Source: Bacteroidota bacterium (GTDB lineage Bacteria; Bacteroidota; Bacteroidia; Bacteroidales; F082). From it: a DNA stretch of 64,000 nucleotides. Position numbers and translations under genes: made by a program. The stretch is taken from assembly GCA_016715945.1 (NCBI GenBank), contig JADJXJ010000001.1, positions 930,001-994,000 on the forward strand. Direction: 5' to 3'. Within the stretch, counting starts at the first letter, position 1, and each line of letters begins with the position of its first letter. Below the pieces are notes generated by a model. The model saw only the letters and a program-made list of their open reading frames with translations, did not search any database and had not been told where the DNA came from. Positions 1-7,650 of this stretch are shown piece by piece.

Positions 1-142
1 GTTAGTGAGAGCAAAATTTTCAATGAACTGATATACAACACTATACCATTGCATTTTAGGTAAGTGGCCCTCAAAAAAAGCCAAAAACAGGTACATTTTT
101 TGGGCATGCAAAATTACTCCTTTCATCTTAGCAAGATAATAT

Positions 143-1468
143 TTATTCCTTACACGCAAAAACTTTTTTTGCCCGCCAGGTCTCCTTCCCTTTCCGCATC
201 TCTTTCACCGCCTTAAAGCTATACCTGGCACCCTCGATGAGCTGGTCGGCGGGCACCTTGCTTTGCGCAAACCTGAAATAAACCGTGCGACCATCATCCG
301 AGGTAATAAACCCGTCGCCATTCTCCCCGGCATGCAGTATGCGCGTCAGCCTGCCCGTCCCAACCCATTCTTCTTCAGCAGCTGTTTGTTTCAACAACCC
401 GGCATGCTCCATCAGAGCCTGATACATCTGCGCTGCAGTCGTGTTTTCGGGCAAAGGCACAGCCTGCAATTCGTACGACAATCGCCAGCCTGCCTCTATC
501 CTGCTTCTGGCTGCAAGCGCATACCACTGCACCGACTTTTCCCCATCGCTGTCTTTGAGCATCCTGCCCAGGAGTTCGAACAAACCTGTTTTGTAAGCAG
601 AGTAACCTCCCAGTCCTGCCGCTGAGGTGGCCAGCGCAATGGCTTTTGGTATCTGCCGCACTTGCTCGTATAGCTCTGCCAGCTCCTTCATCACAAACCA
701 TTCCCTGCGTTTGCGAAGCACAAGCTCAAGGTGATGTATGGCCTCATCGAGCTTACCTGTCTGACGGTACGAAAGCGCCATATACCGGGCAATCCAGATC
801 TGGTTGCCATAGTGAAATTCAATACCCGATTGCAGGGTTTTGTTGCAAACCTCAATGCATTCGCCATACTGCCTTAGGGCATATAATGCCTTGATAAGCA
901 GCATCATGGCCTGTTCGCGCGCCGAAGCCAGTTCAACCTCTTTTTCTTTCCCCTTAAGCCGGATACTGATCTGCCTTGTCTGGGTATCAAAGGTTTCCGG
1001 CCCCAGCATCTGCAACACTTCCAATAGTTTTGAATATCCAGCCTCTCCCCTGCCCTTTTGTTTTTCGGTCCAGGCAAAAAACAATCGCTCAGCAATTGAC
1101 CTCGACGCTCCTGCCCCAAGCTTAACGATCAACATCTCCGCAAATTCAAGTTCACTGTCGGCCACCTGCTGATCCGGTTGCTGAAAGTAAAAAAACAGCA
1201 GCCAGGCCATATTGACTCCCAGTTCGTTCTGAACCACCATTTCAGCATCCATTCCTAACCAGTTGAGCACAAAATGCACAGCCTCCCTGGTTTTTCCGGT
1301 TTCGCGCAGGCAGTCGCATATGGCTGAAATCAGGCGCGGATGTTCCATAATTTGTTTACGTCCAAGGGGCGCCAGCTTTGTTTTAAAAAGATCGAGCGCC
1401 TGCTGAAATTCCTTGTTCCAGCGGTGGTTGATTACTGCGCGGACTACATCCTGAAGTTCATGCTCCAT
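143..1468 (-). CDS. TPR protein with C-terminal cold-shock-like domain, last gene of the CRISPR adaptation operon
   Basis: The protein has 441 residues. Most of it is alpha-helical with TPR-like pairs (for example around residues 215-300, including ALSYRQTGKLDEAIHHLELV). The last 70 residues (about 370-441) resemble a cold-shock/OB domain: GRLTRIL, then GDGFITSDDGRTVYFRF, then an EGARYSFKAV strand. That domain suggests binding of single-stranded nucleic acid. The start lies 2 bases after the cas2 stop codon, so it is almost certainly co-transcribed with helicase, cas1, primase-polymerase and cas2. No known Cas family is recognised. A role as scaffold or nucleic-acid chaperone in spacer acquisition is inference from position and domains only. 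Confidence 0.75.
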   Translation of the reverse strand: MEHELQDVVRAVINHRWNKEFQQALDLFKTKLAPLGRKQIMEHPRLISAICDCLRETGKTREAVHFVLNWLGMDAEMVVQNELGVNMAWLLFFYFQQPDQQVADSELEFAEMLIVKLGAGASRSIAERLFFAWTEKQKGRGEAGYSKLLEVLQMLGPETFDTQTRQISIRLKGKEKEVELASAREQAMMLLIKALYALRQYGECIEVCNKTLQSGIEFHYGNQIWIARYMALSYRQTGKLDEAIHHLELVLRKRREWFVMKELAELYEQVRQIPKAIALATSAAGLGGYSAYKTGLFELLGRMLKDSDGEKSVQWYALAARSRIEAGWRLSYELQAVPLPENTTAAQMYQALMEHAGLLKQTAAEEEWVGTGRLTRILHAGENGDGFITSDDGRTVYFRFAQSKVPADQLIEGARYSFKAVKEMRKGKETWRAKKVFACKE

Positions 1469-1470
1469 AG

Positions 1471-1956
1471 CTAAAAAAATAAGGTTGTCCGGTTTCCGAT
1501 CACCAAATCAAAATCCATACTTTGGCCCACTATCTTCATTGCACGGAGCTGATCGGCCGAAACAGGCACAAAAAAGATGCTGTCGGTATTGTCGTACAGC
1601 TCCTGTATCGTCTTCAGGTCGTGATAGATACGGTCGAAAAGCTGCCGTTCGGATTCGGCAAAAAAGACAGATTTCTGCACCCTGAGGCAACCGTTCCGGA
1701 TCAGGTATTTGGCTATCTGGTTGCGCACTTTGTTGTTTTCGATGTCGTAGAAAATAAAATACAACATACGCTCGGGATTTGCGTGATGACGTCTGTGAAT
1801 TTCGAGCAATGCGGCTATGCGTTCGTCGAGGGGTGCCAGCGGATCGGCAGGCGGTGGCGTTTTGAGACCAGCTGAACGATGGGTCAATCCGGCCCGTTTC
1901 ATGCCCAGCATATGCTCCACAAAGCTGACTTCCTTACGTTTACGCCTGGGGCTCAT
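1471..1956 (-). CDS. cas2: CRISPR-associated endonuclease Cas2, N-terminally extended
   Basis: The Cas2 core begins at Met64 (MLYFIFYDIENNKVR) with the usual beta1 Asp, and continues through YLIRNGCLRVQKSVFFAE to the C-terminus, about 98 residues, normal for Cas2. It partners Cas1 in the integrase complex that inserts new spacers. The 63 residues before the core (MSPRRKRKEVSFVEHMLGMK and following) are basic then proline-rich and are not part of ordinary Cas2. A start at Met64 (position 1767) would leave about 170 bases unused, whereas the start at 1956 overlaps the end of the upstream primase-polymerase gene by 17 bases, typical of tight operons. I therefore favour the long form. Confidence 0.88.
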   Translation of the reverse strand: MSPRRKRKEVSFVEHMLGMKRAGLTHRSAGLKTPPPADPLAPLDERIAALLEIHRRHHANPERMLYFIFYDIENNKVRNQIAKYLIRNGCLRVQKSVFFAESERQLFDRIYHDLKTIQELYDNTDSIFFVPVSADQLRAMKIVGQSMDFDLVIGNRTTLFF

Positions 1957-2977
1957 CGTACAACAAATTCATAATGACTAAAGCCACAGCCTCTGTGATG
2001 CGGTCGTCGCTGCCCGACTTGGTGCTCTTGACAACCGAAAATCCTTTCTTACCATAATGCAGGTTTACCTCACCCCACAGGTTGCCCAGGTTCACCTTGA
2101 TTTGTTTACCGTAGTGGATATTCTTCACTTCGGTCATGGTGAGTTTTTGCGCCTGAAGTGCCGATGCTATCCGTGGCAACAACTGCTCTACCTCCGGTGG
2201 CACATAGATGCGCTTTTCTTTCTGGGCCGCACGTGCAGGGTTGAGCTGATCCTTTATTTTTTGCAATATCTCGTCGGGCAGGTCCTGGGCCGTCAATGTG
2301 CGTTCGTCCTTCACTTCGGGTGCCACCATTCTGGCCTTTTGCTGCGCTTCATCCGTGGCATCGAGCAACTCGTTCAGGCTCAGGTGATTTTCAAAATCCA
2401 CATACAATGCCCACTTCACAGGTTCGGCCTCAGGATTAAAATAAACCTCCGGATCGTAACTTACAAAGCAGGCCCGGCTGACATCCGAAGTACTTTTGTC
2501 AATCACCTGATGCACATTGTATTCGGCAGCCAGACGCGTCGCAAACAGCTTGTAGAAGATGCTGTATCTGGCAGGGTCGGTAAATTTTGGTTCGAACCTG
2601 AACATCACCTTGAGTCCATCGCCCGAGGGCGAACAGAAAGACAGAAGCACCCGCGGGTCGGCATTGATTTTGCGCCTGAGCTCCTGCATATTGATGCCTT
2701 TGGCCTGCAGATGGTCGAGGTCGATGATCAACGCACTGCACGAAGCAAAGTTTTCGATGCGCCGGTATGGCGGATTGAAGCTTGCCGCCACCACATAGGG
2801 AAGATGGGTCTTCATGTCACGATATCTCCGTGGGTCGATCGACAGCAATATGCGCAACTGGTTGATAAAATCCACAAAAGCCTTGTCGGGCTGGCGGATT
2901 CGTCGCGCCAGATCGGCTACTTCTACCGTACGCAACACATCGTTGGGTTGTTTGATGTTGTATCCGATGCTGATCAT
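1940..2977 (-). CDS. CRISPR-associated primase-polymerase-like protein (BT4734/VirE_N type)
   Basis: 345 residues with features of the archaeo-eukaryotic primase superfamily as seen in BT4734/VirE N-terminal proteins. There is an acidic pair in SALIIDLDHL (Asp86, Asp88), a motif-II-like segment SPSGDGLKVMF (about 116-126), and VIDKSTSDVSRACFVSYDP (about 158-176) carrying a further Asp and Arg. It lies between cas1 (1 base gap) and cas2 (17 base overlap), the context in which CRISPR-associated primase-polymerases (CAPPs) are known. CAPPs are thought to synthesise or fill in DNA during spacer acquisition. The assignment to the CAPP type B-like group is by motif and context; polymerase activity is inferred. 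Confidence 0.8.
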   Translation of the reverse strand: MISIGYNIKQPNDVLRTVEVADLARRIRQPDKAFVDFINQLRILLSIDPRRYRDMKTHLPYVVAASFNPPYRRIENFASCSALIIDLDHLQAKGINMQELRRKINADPRVLLSFCSPSGDGLKVMFRFEPKFTDPARYSIFYKLFATRLAAEYNVHQVIDKSTSDVSRACFVSYDPEVYFNPEAEPVKWALYVDFENHLSLNELLDATDEAQQKARMVAPEVKDERTLTAQDLPDEILQKIKDQLNPARAAQKEKRIYVPPEVEQLLPRIASALQAQKLTMTEVKNIHYGKQIKVNLGNLWGEVNLHYGKKGFSVVKSTKSGSDDRITEAVALVIMNLLYDEPQA

Positions 2978-2978
2978 A

Positions 2979-3965
2979 TCATCCCGGGATTGTTTTCTGT
3001 ACCCTGCTGGCTAATTTTTGGGCATACAAACTGATGTGGTTCTGCCTGCTTCGGCTGGCCCCATCCATCTGGATCACTTCGTCGAAGTAGTCGTTAATGC
3101 TTTGAATCAGAATGCGTTTGCCAAGCGCCTCCAGCCAGTGGCTCCCGTCCTCGCGCACGCTGTAGCAATCGCTGTTTATCGCCTTTTGCATCAGCAGTTT
3201 CATCACCACATAGTCAACCCACACGCGGTATTTTTCAATCACATCAAACACCAAAACCGGCCGGTTGTAATCTTCGCGGTGCATCACCCCCACATAGGGG
3301 TCGAGGCCTGCCTTGATGAGCTCGCCTTCAATTTTGCCATAAAGTATGCCGTATCCGTAGTTGAGCATGCAATTGAACACATCCATAGCCGGGTGTTGGG
3401 TGCGGCCTTCCGAGCGGTATTCTTCGGGCAGGAGCAAATTGAGCACTTCAAAATAGCGCCTTGTGGCCACACCTTCCCATCCGCGCAAGCTCGGCGCAAT
3501 GTCGCTGATCACTTCACCCTTGATGGCCTGTATCTTGGTTTTGTAGTCGGATATGGTGCCGACCACCTTTTCGAGCGTAGCCTGATGTTCCCACTGGAGT
3601 GGCGCCAGCGAATAAATGAGCGCGATCTGATTGTCGAGCTTTTGGCTGAGCAACTCCTTGATCCATGCAATGGCATCCTGCGAAAAGGTAAAATCAAGTT
3701 GCTTGCGCCTGATGGTAGATATCGAACCAAACTGAACGCTCCACACCCTGCCTTTGGGCCGGCCCACATCGTCGACAAACAAAATGTCCACCTCGTGTTC
3801 GATAGCCAGCAAAGCTGCATCCGAACTGATGCGCGCCCCTTTGCTGACCGTGATGGTTCGCAATTTATCCAGGGGTATCACCTGCTTACCCTCGGGATGC
3901 ACCACCACAAGCTGGCCGTTTTCTTTTACCAGACTTGTGCCAAAAGTATTCAAAACCAATTCCAT
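2979..3965 (-). CDS. cas1: CRISPR-associated integrase Cas1
   Basis: 328 residues, the standard length for Cas1. The N-terminal beta domain (about 1-85) is followed by the helical catalytic domain. The metal ligands are present: Glu164 in RGWEGVATRRYFEVL, His229 in GVMHRED, and Asp241 in LVFDVIEKYRVWVD. Cas1 dimers with Cas2 integrate protospacers at the leader end of the array. There is no fused reverse transcriptase or polymerase domain; the polymerase-like function is supplied by the separate downstream gene, whose start follows after 1 base. The closest relatives by motif are the Cas1 proteins of type III loci. Confidence 0.95.
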   Translation of the reverse strand: MELVLNTFGTSLVKENGQLVVVHPEGKQVIPLDKLRTITVSKGARISSDAALLAIEHEVDILFVDDVGRPKGRVWSVQFGSISTIRRKQLDFTFSQDAIAWIKELLSQKLDNQIALIYSLAPLQWEHQATLEKVVGTISDYKTKIQAIKGEVISDIAPSLRGWEGVATRRYFEVLNLLLPEEYRSEGRTQHPAMDVFNCMLNYGYGILYGKIEGELIKAGLDPYVGVMHREDYNRPVLVFDVIEKYRVWVDYVVMKLLMQKAINSDCYSVREDGSHWLEALGKRILIQSINDYFDEVIQMDGASRSRQNHISLYAQKLASRVQKTIPG

Positions 3966-3988
3966 ATGCAGCTATCTTTTAAGCTGAT

Positions 3989-5449
3989 TTAACGGATAAA
4001 CGATTTTTTCAGCATGTAAACGGTTTTTGCCGAACGCGTGACTGCCGTGTAGGCCCATCGCAGATAAAAGTCGGACGGATTGTTCAACAGGCTGTTTTCG
4101 ACGTCCACAAACACTTCGTCCCACTCGCCACCCTGCGCTTTGTGACAGGTGATCACATAGCCAAACTTCACCCTCAGCGCATTGAGATAATGGTCTGTAA
4201 TCTGCTGCCTGAAAAACTCCTCCGTGTTTTCTTTGACCCCCTTATTTTTCATCCGGATCATAAAATCAACCATCAGCTCGGTTTCCTGCTCATTCGACAG
4301 ACCTGGCACCGGAGAATAAAGCAAATCCTCGATGAGCAGCCCCTGAATGGCCCGCTCACCCTGAAAATCGTTCATCCGGGCAGTGAAGACCCTGAATGTG
4401 AGGCCTGCCCTGCGCGTGGCCGATCCGAGCTTTTCAATCACAATATGCTCGCCATTGGTGATGTTGTGCAGGTAGTTGTTTTGCACCACAATCAGTATCT
4501 CGCCCGGGTTGATTGTGCCCGCGTTGCGGAAGAGTTCGGTGCGCACGGCCTGCGAGTGGTTGAAGGCTGCCTTATTGGTAAAGCAAATCCCGACGCACTG
4601 GTCGATGCCATACGTTTTGATGCGTCTGGCCAGCTCGCGTGCCATGTTGCCCGCATCGATCACCGTGTGCACATCGCCGAACTGGGCAGTATTGATATTC
4701 AGCGAAAGGGTTCTGCCCGCATCTATGGCGCGTCGCCATTCGTCGGACAACTTGAAAATCCCGCTCTCCATCGAAAAGCGCATTTGCTCCGTAAGCCGGA
4801 AACGCATGGGATCGATTTCAAACTTCCGGTTGAAATAGTCTGCCTCGAATACAGGCGGATAAGCCACATTCACAGGTGGCAACTGGCAACTGTCGCCCAC
4901 AAAAACAACCTTTCGTTTTCCGGCAAACGTCAGAAAATCGGCCAGCAACCTGCCCGAACCATAATTCAGAAACTGCCCTTTCGACGGATGATCGGCTATC
5001 ATCGAGCTTTCGTCAACCACATACACCGTGTCTTCAGGGGTGAAGTTGGCTCTTATTTTAAAGACCAGGCGCTTGGTTTTGCGGATGTGATCTACTTCCT
5101 GAATTTCAAGAATATAGATGTGCCGATGGAGGGTCTCGGCCGGAAACCTTGCTTTCTGCGAAAGAATTTTGGCTGCACGGCCGGTCGAAGCCAGCAAAAC
5201 CACCGGTTGTTCCCTGGCCTGCAAATACCTCACAAAAGCTGCAATCATGGTTGTCTTACCCGTGCCTGCATAGCCATCCACCACCATCACCTTCGCATCG
5301 TTGTGTGCAAACTTCATCAGTTGATCGCCCAGCCTTCGCTGCTCTGCCCCTGGAACTATCCTTCTGGCTACATACGGAATAAGTGCCGAGTGATCGGGTA
5401 ACGACCTGCCCGGATCGCCCTTCGGTGGAAATTGTTTATTCATTGTCAT
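3989..5449 (-). CDS. RecD/Dda-like SF1 DNA helicase of the CRISPR adaptation operon
   Basis: 486 residues. Walker A is GYAGTGKTT (59-67) and Walker B is VYVVDESSM (about 142-150). Motif III is VGDSCQLPPV (about 184-193). The C-terminal UvrD_C_2-type segment has FGYVITCHKAQGGEWDEV and RWAYTAVTRSAKTVYML, the SF1B motifs V/VI. Such 5'-3' helicases unwind DNA, as RecD, Dda and RecD2 do. It lies 23 bases upstream of cas1 and leads the operon helicase-cas1-CAPP-cas2-TPR, so it may generate or process single-stranded DNA for the primase-polymerase during spacer capture (inference). Start at 5449; Met3 (5443) is an equal alternative. Confidence 0.85.
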   Translation of the reverse strand: MTMNKQFPPKGDPGRSLPDHSALIPYVARRIVPGAEQRRLGDQLMKFAHNDAKVMVVDGYAGTGKTTMIAAFVRYLQAREQPVVLLASTGRAAKILSQKARFPAETLHRHIYILEIQEVDHIRKTKRLVFKIRANFTPEDTVYVVDESSMIADHPSKGQFLNYGSGRLLADFLTFAGKRKVVFVGDSCQLPPVNVAYPPVFEADYFNRKFEIDPMRFRLTEQMRFSMESGIFKLSDEWRRAIDAGRTLSLNINTAQFGDVHTVIDAGNMARELARRIKTYGIDQCVGICFTNKAAFNHSQAVRTELFRNAGTINPGEILIVVQNNYLHNITNGEHIVIEKLGSATRRAGLTFRVFTARMNDFQGERAIQGLLIEDLLYSPVPGLSNEQETELMVDFMIRMKNKGVKENTEEFFRQQITDHYLNALRVKFGYVITCHKAQGGEWDEVFVDVENSLLNNPSDFYLRWAYTAVTRSAKTVYMLKKSFIR

Positions 5450-5739
5450 ATTGGTTTTTTAGTTTTTGCCATCCATCCGACGCTATCTGATTTGATGCTG
5501 GTGACCGGTTGATGATGCTCCCATAAGACAACAATTTGAGCAAACCGTAAAATGAACATCGAAAACAAGCCTGCGGCAAGAAAACCCATTACCAGGCATT
5601 TAACATCATGCCTGCACGCCGGCTGAAAACACAAAATCAGACTTTCCTCCTGCCGGAAAACCTGATCTGTGCAGCAAAACTCCTGCTTGTGCGGGAGATT
5701 TTGATTGAGGGGGGACATGGAAAGTGTGATTCTAAAAAC
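5450..5739. other. Intergenic gap between the CRISPR interference and adaptation operons
   Basis: This 290-base stretch separates the last gene of the interference operon from the helicase gene. I see no convincing gene: the longest minus-strand reading frame has composition unlike its neighbours. It probably carries the promoter of the adaptation operon. A near match to the Bacteroidota -7 element on the minus strand (plus-strand CAAACCGTA, 5541-5549, one base too long) lies about 90 bases upstream of the helicase start. No CRISPR repeats are present. Confidence 0.4.
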
Positions 5740-6117
5740 TTATGCCGGGGCATAATAGTCGCGGAAGCGCACAAAACGGAACTTCGAGAGTTTGCCTTCT
5801 TCGGTGAATACAGTTTCACGCGTAGTAGTGCTTGCAACGCAACGTATGTTGCTTTTTCTCAGCAAATCAACAATCTGAAAGTTAATCGTAAGCTCGCCCA
5901 TCACGTGCACTGCAAACGAGTCATTATTAACGTTTTCTTTCAGATCGAGGATTTGTTGAACAATTTCAGCAGCCAGGTGCGACACCATGGCAAGGTCGGC
6001 TACGGGATCTACATTCGGGAAGGGCATGTCGTGCACCTGCCCGAATTGTTCCATTGCGGCATTGCGTTGTTCTTCAGGCCAGTATTTAAATGGATGGTTG
6101 CTCAGATTGACCAGCAT
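5740..6117 (-). CDS. Small 'LSNHP' protein, possible Rossmann-like CRISPR accessory
   Basis: 125 residues. It starts MLVNLSNHPFKYWPEEQ and has a conserved-looking DMPFPNVDP segment. A strand-helix-strand follows (AVHVMGELTINFQIVDLLRK, then IRCVASTTTRE), and it ends KFRFVRFRDYY. The alternating strands and helices suggest a small Rossmann-like fold. It lies 31 bases after the membrane-protein gene at the end of the type III operon. Small Rossmann-like proteins of type III loci (Csx15/Csx16/Csx20) are proposed or shown ring nucleases that remove cyclic oligoadenylate; this could be one, but homologous 'LSNHP' proteins may also occur outside CRISPR loci. The function is inferred from place and size. 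Confidence 0.6.
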   Translation of the reverse strand: MLVNLSNHPFKYWPEEQRNAAMEQFGQVHDMPFPNVDPVADLAMVSHLAAEIVQQILDLKENVNNDSFAVHVMGELTINFQIVDLLRKSNIRCVASTTTRETVFTEEGKLSKFRFVRFRDYYAPA

Positions 6118-6148
6118 GATCAGAAAATGAAAAGGTTAAGTAAAAAAA

Positions 6149-6496
6149 TTAGTGGTAATAGGTTGACCAGATTTCTTTGGCTTCGGGATCCCACGGATCC
6201 AGTCCCTTCTGCTCAATTTCTTCCATGAATTCATCCCATTTCGATGTGCCGCGATACTTACGGTAATCATCCAGGTATAATGTTGAACCCTTTTTCTTCA
6301 AACGCTTTACAGGCACCTTGCCGTCGGCACGGGGGTCGATGGGCGGAAGCCATTCTTCCTTTTCCAAGGGTTTTAGTGGCGACAAAACACCAATCCATAA
6401 TGGAATAGCCAACATCAGCGTAATGAAGATGCTGATGGGGTCAGGCCTGGCCCTGGGGCTTCTGTTGTTCTGATAGTAAGAGTTATCCGAATACAT
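6149..6496 (-). CDS. Small single-helix membrane protein in the type III CRISPR operon
   Basis: 115 residues, no family recognised. A polar, Tyr/Asn/Arg-rich N-terminus (MYSDNSYYQNNRSPRARPDP) precedes one hydrophobic helix (about 21-41, ISIFITLMLAIPLWIGVLSP). A mostly charged tail follows with PVKRLKKKGS and an aromatic-acidic end (WDEFMEEIEQKGLDPWDP). The positive-inside rule does not settle the topology. It sits 11 bases after the second Card1-like gene and before the LSNHP gene, in the same orientation. Membrane partners are known for some type III effectors; whether this protein belongs to the defence response or is only co-transcribed cannot be told. Confidence 0.6.
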   Translation of the reverse strand: MYSDNSYYQNNRSPRARPDPISIFITLMLAIPLWIGVLSPLKPLEKEEWLPPIDPRADGKVPVKRLKKKGSTLYLDDYRKYRGTSKWDEFMEEIEQKGLDPWDPEAKEIWSTYYH

Positions 6497-6507
6497 AGTT
6501 GACTAAC

Positions 6508-7650
6508 TTAAATCCTGATATGTAACAGTTCGGTCAATTTGCTGTTGTTCAGCAGGTCGCGGCGTGTGATTAATTTGATGCGGCTGAGGTCTGCCCGATC
6601 GAAATGTTGCTTGTATTCATTTTTTGGGTTCCCGTCGGCTTCGCGCAGCTCGCTCAAAGTGAGTATGGCAGTGCTTGCCATCAGGCCGAACTTTGGGCGC
6701 AAGGCATCGGATTTGTAAATCACTTCGCCCAGAATGGTGACTTCTTTCAAATTACCATCAGGCTGTTCTCTTAGTTCTCTCACCGAAGTTTTGCATTCTA
6801 CGGTGTACAGGTTATGCCTGTACACAAACAGCACATCCATTTCGTTGGGCACCCCACCCTTTTCTAGCGTAACCCCGGTGGATATATGGGCCTCATCGAG
6901 CTTGAGTTCTTCCTTGATTTTATAATAAACATATTCTTCCAGCCATTCGCCTGAAAGGTATTTGATATCTGATTTGTGAAGAATGTTATCTTTCGCAGGA
7001 TACCCAAGGGTAGTAAGAAAATCTGCAACGCTCTCTCCCAAATCCACGAGAGCTTTTCTATACCTATCTTTCTTGAACTCTCTTGTTTCCCGTTCCAACC
7101 ATATCTTTTTAAAAACTTCGGCCCTTTCATTGCCTGCTTCCCTCATGCAATATTCAAAAAGGCGTTGAGCAATTTCAAAATCATGCAATGGTTTATTGTA
7201 TTGTGCCTTCAGACCATATACCTTCAGGTACTCGTCAAGAGTTATGTCGGATTTCAACTTTAGCACCCGTTCACCTTTTAGCGGAAAGATTTTCAGCAGG
7301 GTTTGGTCGCGTCCGGTGAGATAATACACCTCGGCACCCAGATTTTTGAATTGCTCCAGAAAAAGCATGATCCAAAGCTTCGTCCCTCCTGTCATGTTAA
7401 GCACAAAATCCCGATCGCCGTAATTAATTTCACGCAGCTTCCGGTTGATGGCCTCAAGATCGAAAGCATCCACCTCGTGCCTCACTACAGCTTCGGCCGG
7501 GAGTTGGGCGGCATTGACAATCCAATCGACCTGTTGGCTGAATTCTTTGGAATGGAAAAACCAAAATTCCGTTGCATCATCTTTTAATTCCTTGATAAGC
7601 TGAAGGTTAGGCAATGTTTGCTCGCTAACCAGGCTGACAATTGTTTTCAT
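6508..7650 (-). CDS. Card1/Can2-like CARF nuclease, paralogue 2
   Basis: 380 residues. The N-terminal CARF domain (about 1-150) has VSLVSEQTLPNLQLIKE and the ligand-loop motif NMTGGTKL (85-92), typical of Card1/Can2. The C-terminal DUF1887 PD-(D/E)xK nuclease has EWLEEYVYYKI (from 235), Asp272 in NEMDVLFVY, and Glu285-x-Lys287 in YTVECKTS. Known Card1/Can2 proteins are homodimers switched on by cyclic tetra-adenylate made by Cas10; they nick DNA and/or cut RNA. All catalytic residues are here. Its start overlaps the stop of the paralogous gene by 4 bases, so the two are translationally coupled. Confidence 0.88.
   Translation of the reverse strand: MKTIVSLVSEQTLPNLQLIKELKDDATEFWFFHSKEFSQQVDWIVNAAQLPAEAVVRHEVDAFDLEAINRKLREINYGDRDFVLNMTGGTKLWIMLFLEQFKNLGAEVYYLTGRDQTLLKIFPLKGERVLKLKSDITLDEYLKVYGLKAQYNKPLHDFEIAQRLFEYCMREAGNERAEVFKKIWLERETREFKKDRYRKALVDLGESVADFLTTLGYPAKDNILHKSDIKYLSGEWLEEYVYYKIKEELKLDEAHISTGVTLEKGGVPNEMDVLFVYRHNLYTVECKTSVRELREQPDGNLKEVTILGEVIYKSDALRPKFGLMASTAILTLSELREADGNPKNEYKQHFDRADLSRIKLITRRDLLNNSKLTELLHIRI

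Noticed and set aside
5446..5718. A 90-codon minus-strand frame between the two CRISPR operons
   Set aside because: It overlaps the helicase start and has no recognisable domain or suitable start context; it is more likely promoter DNA.
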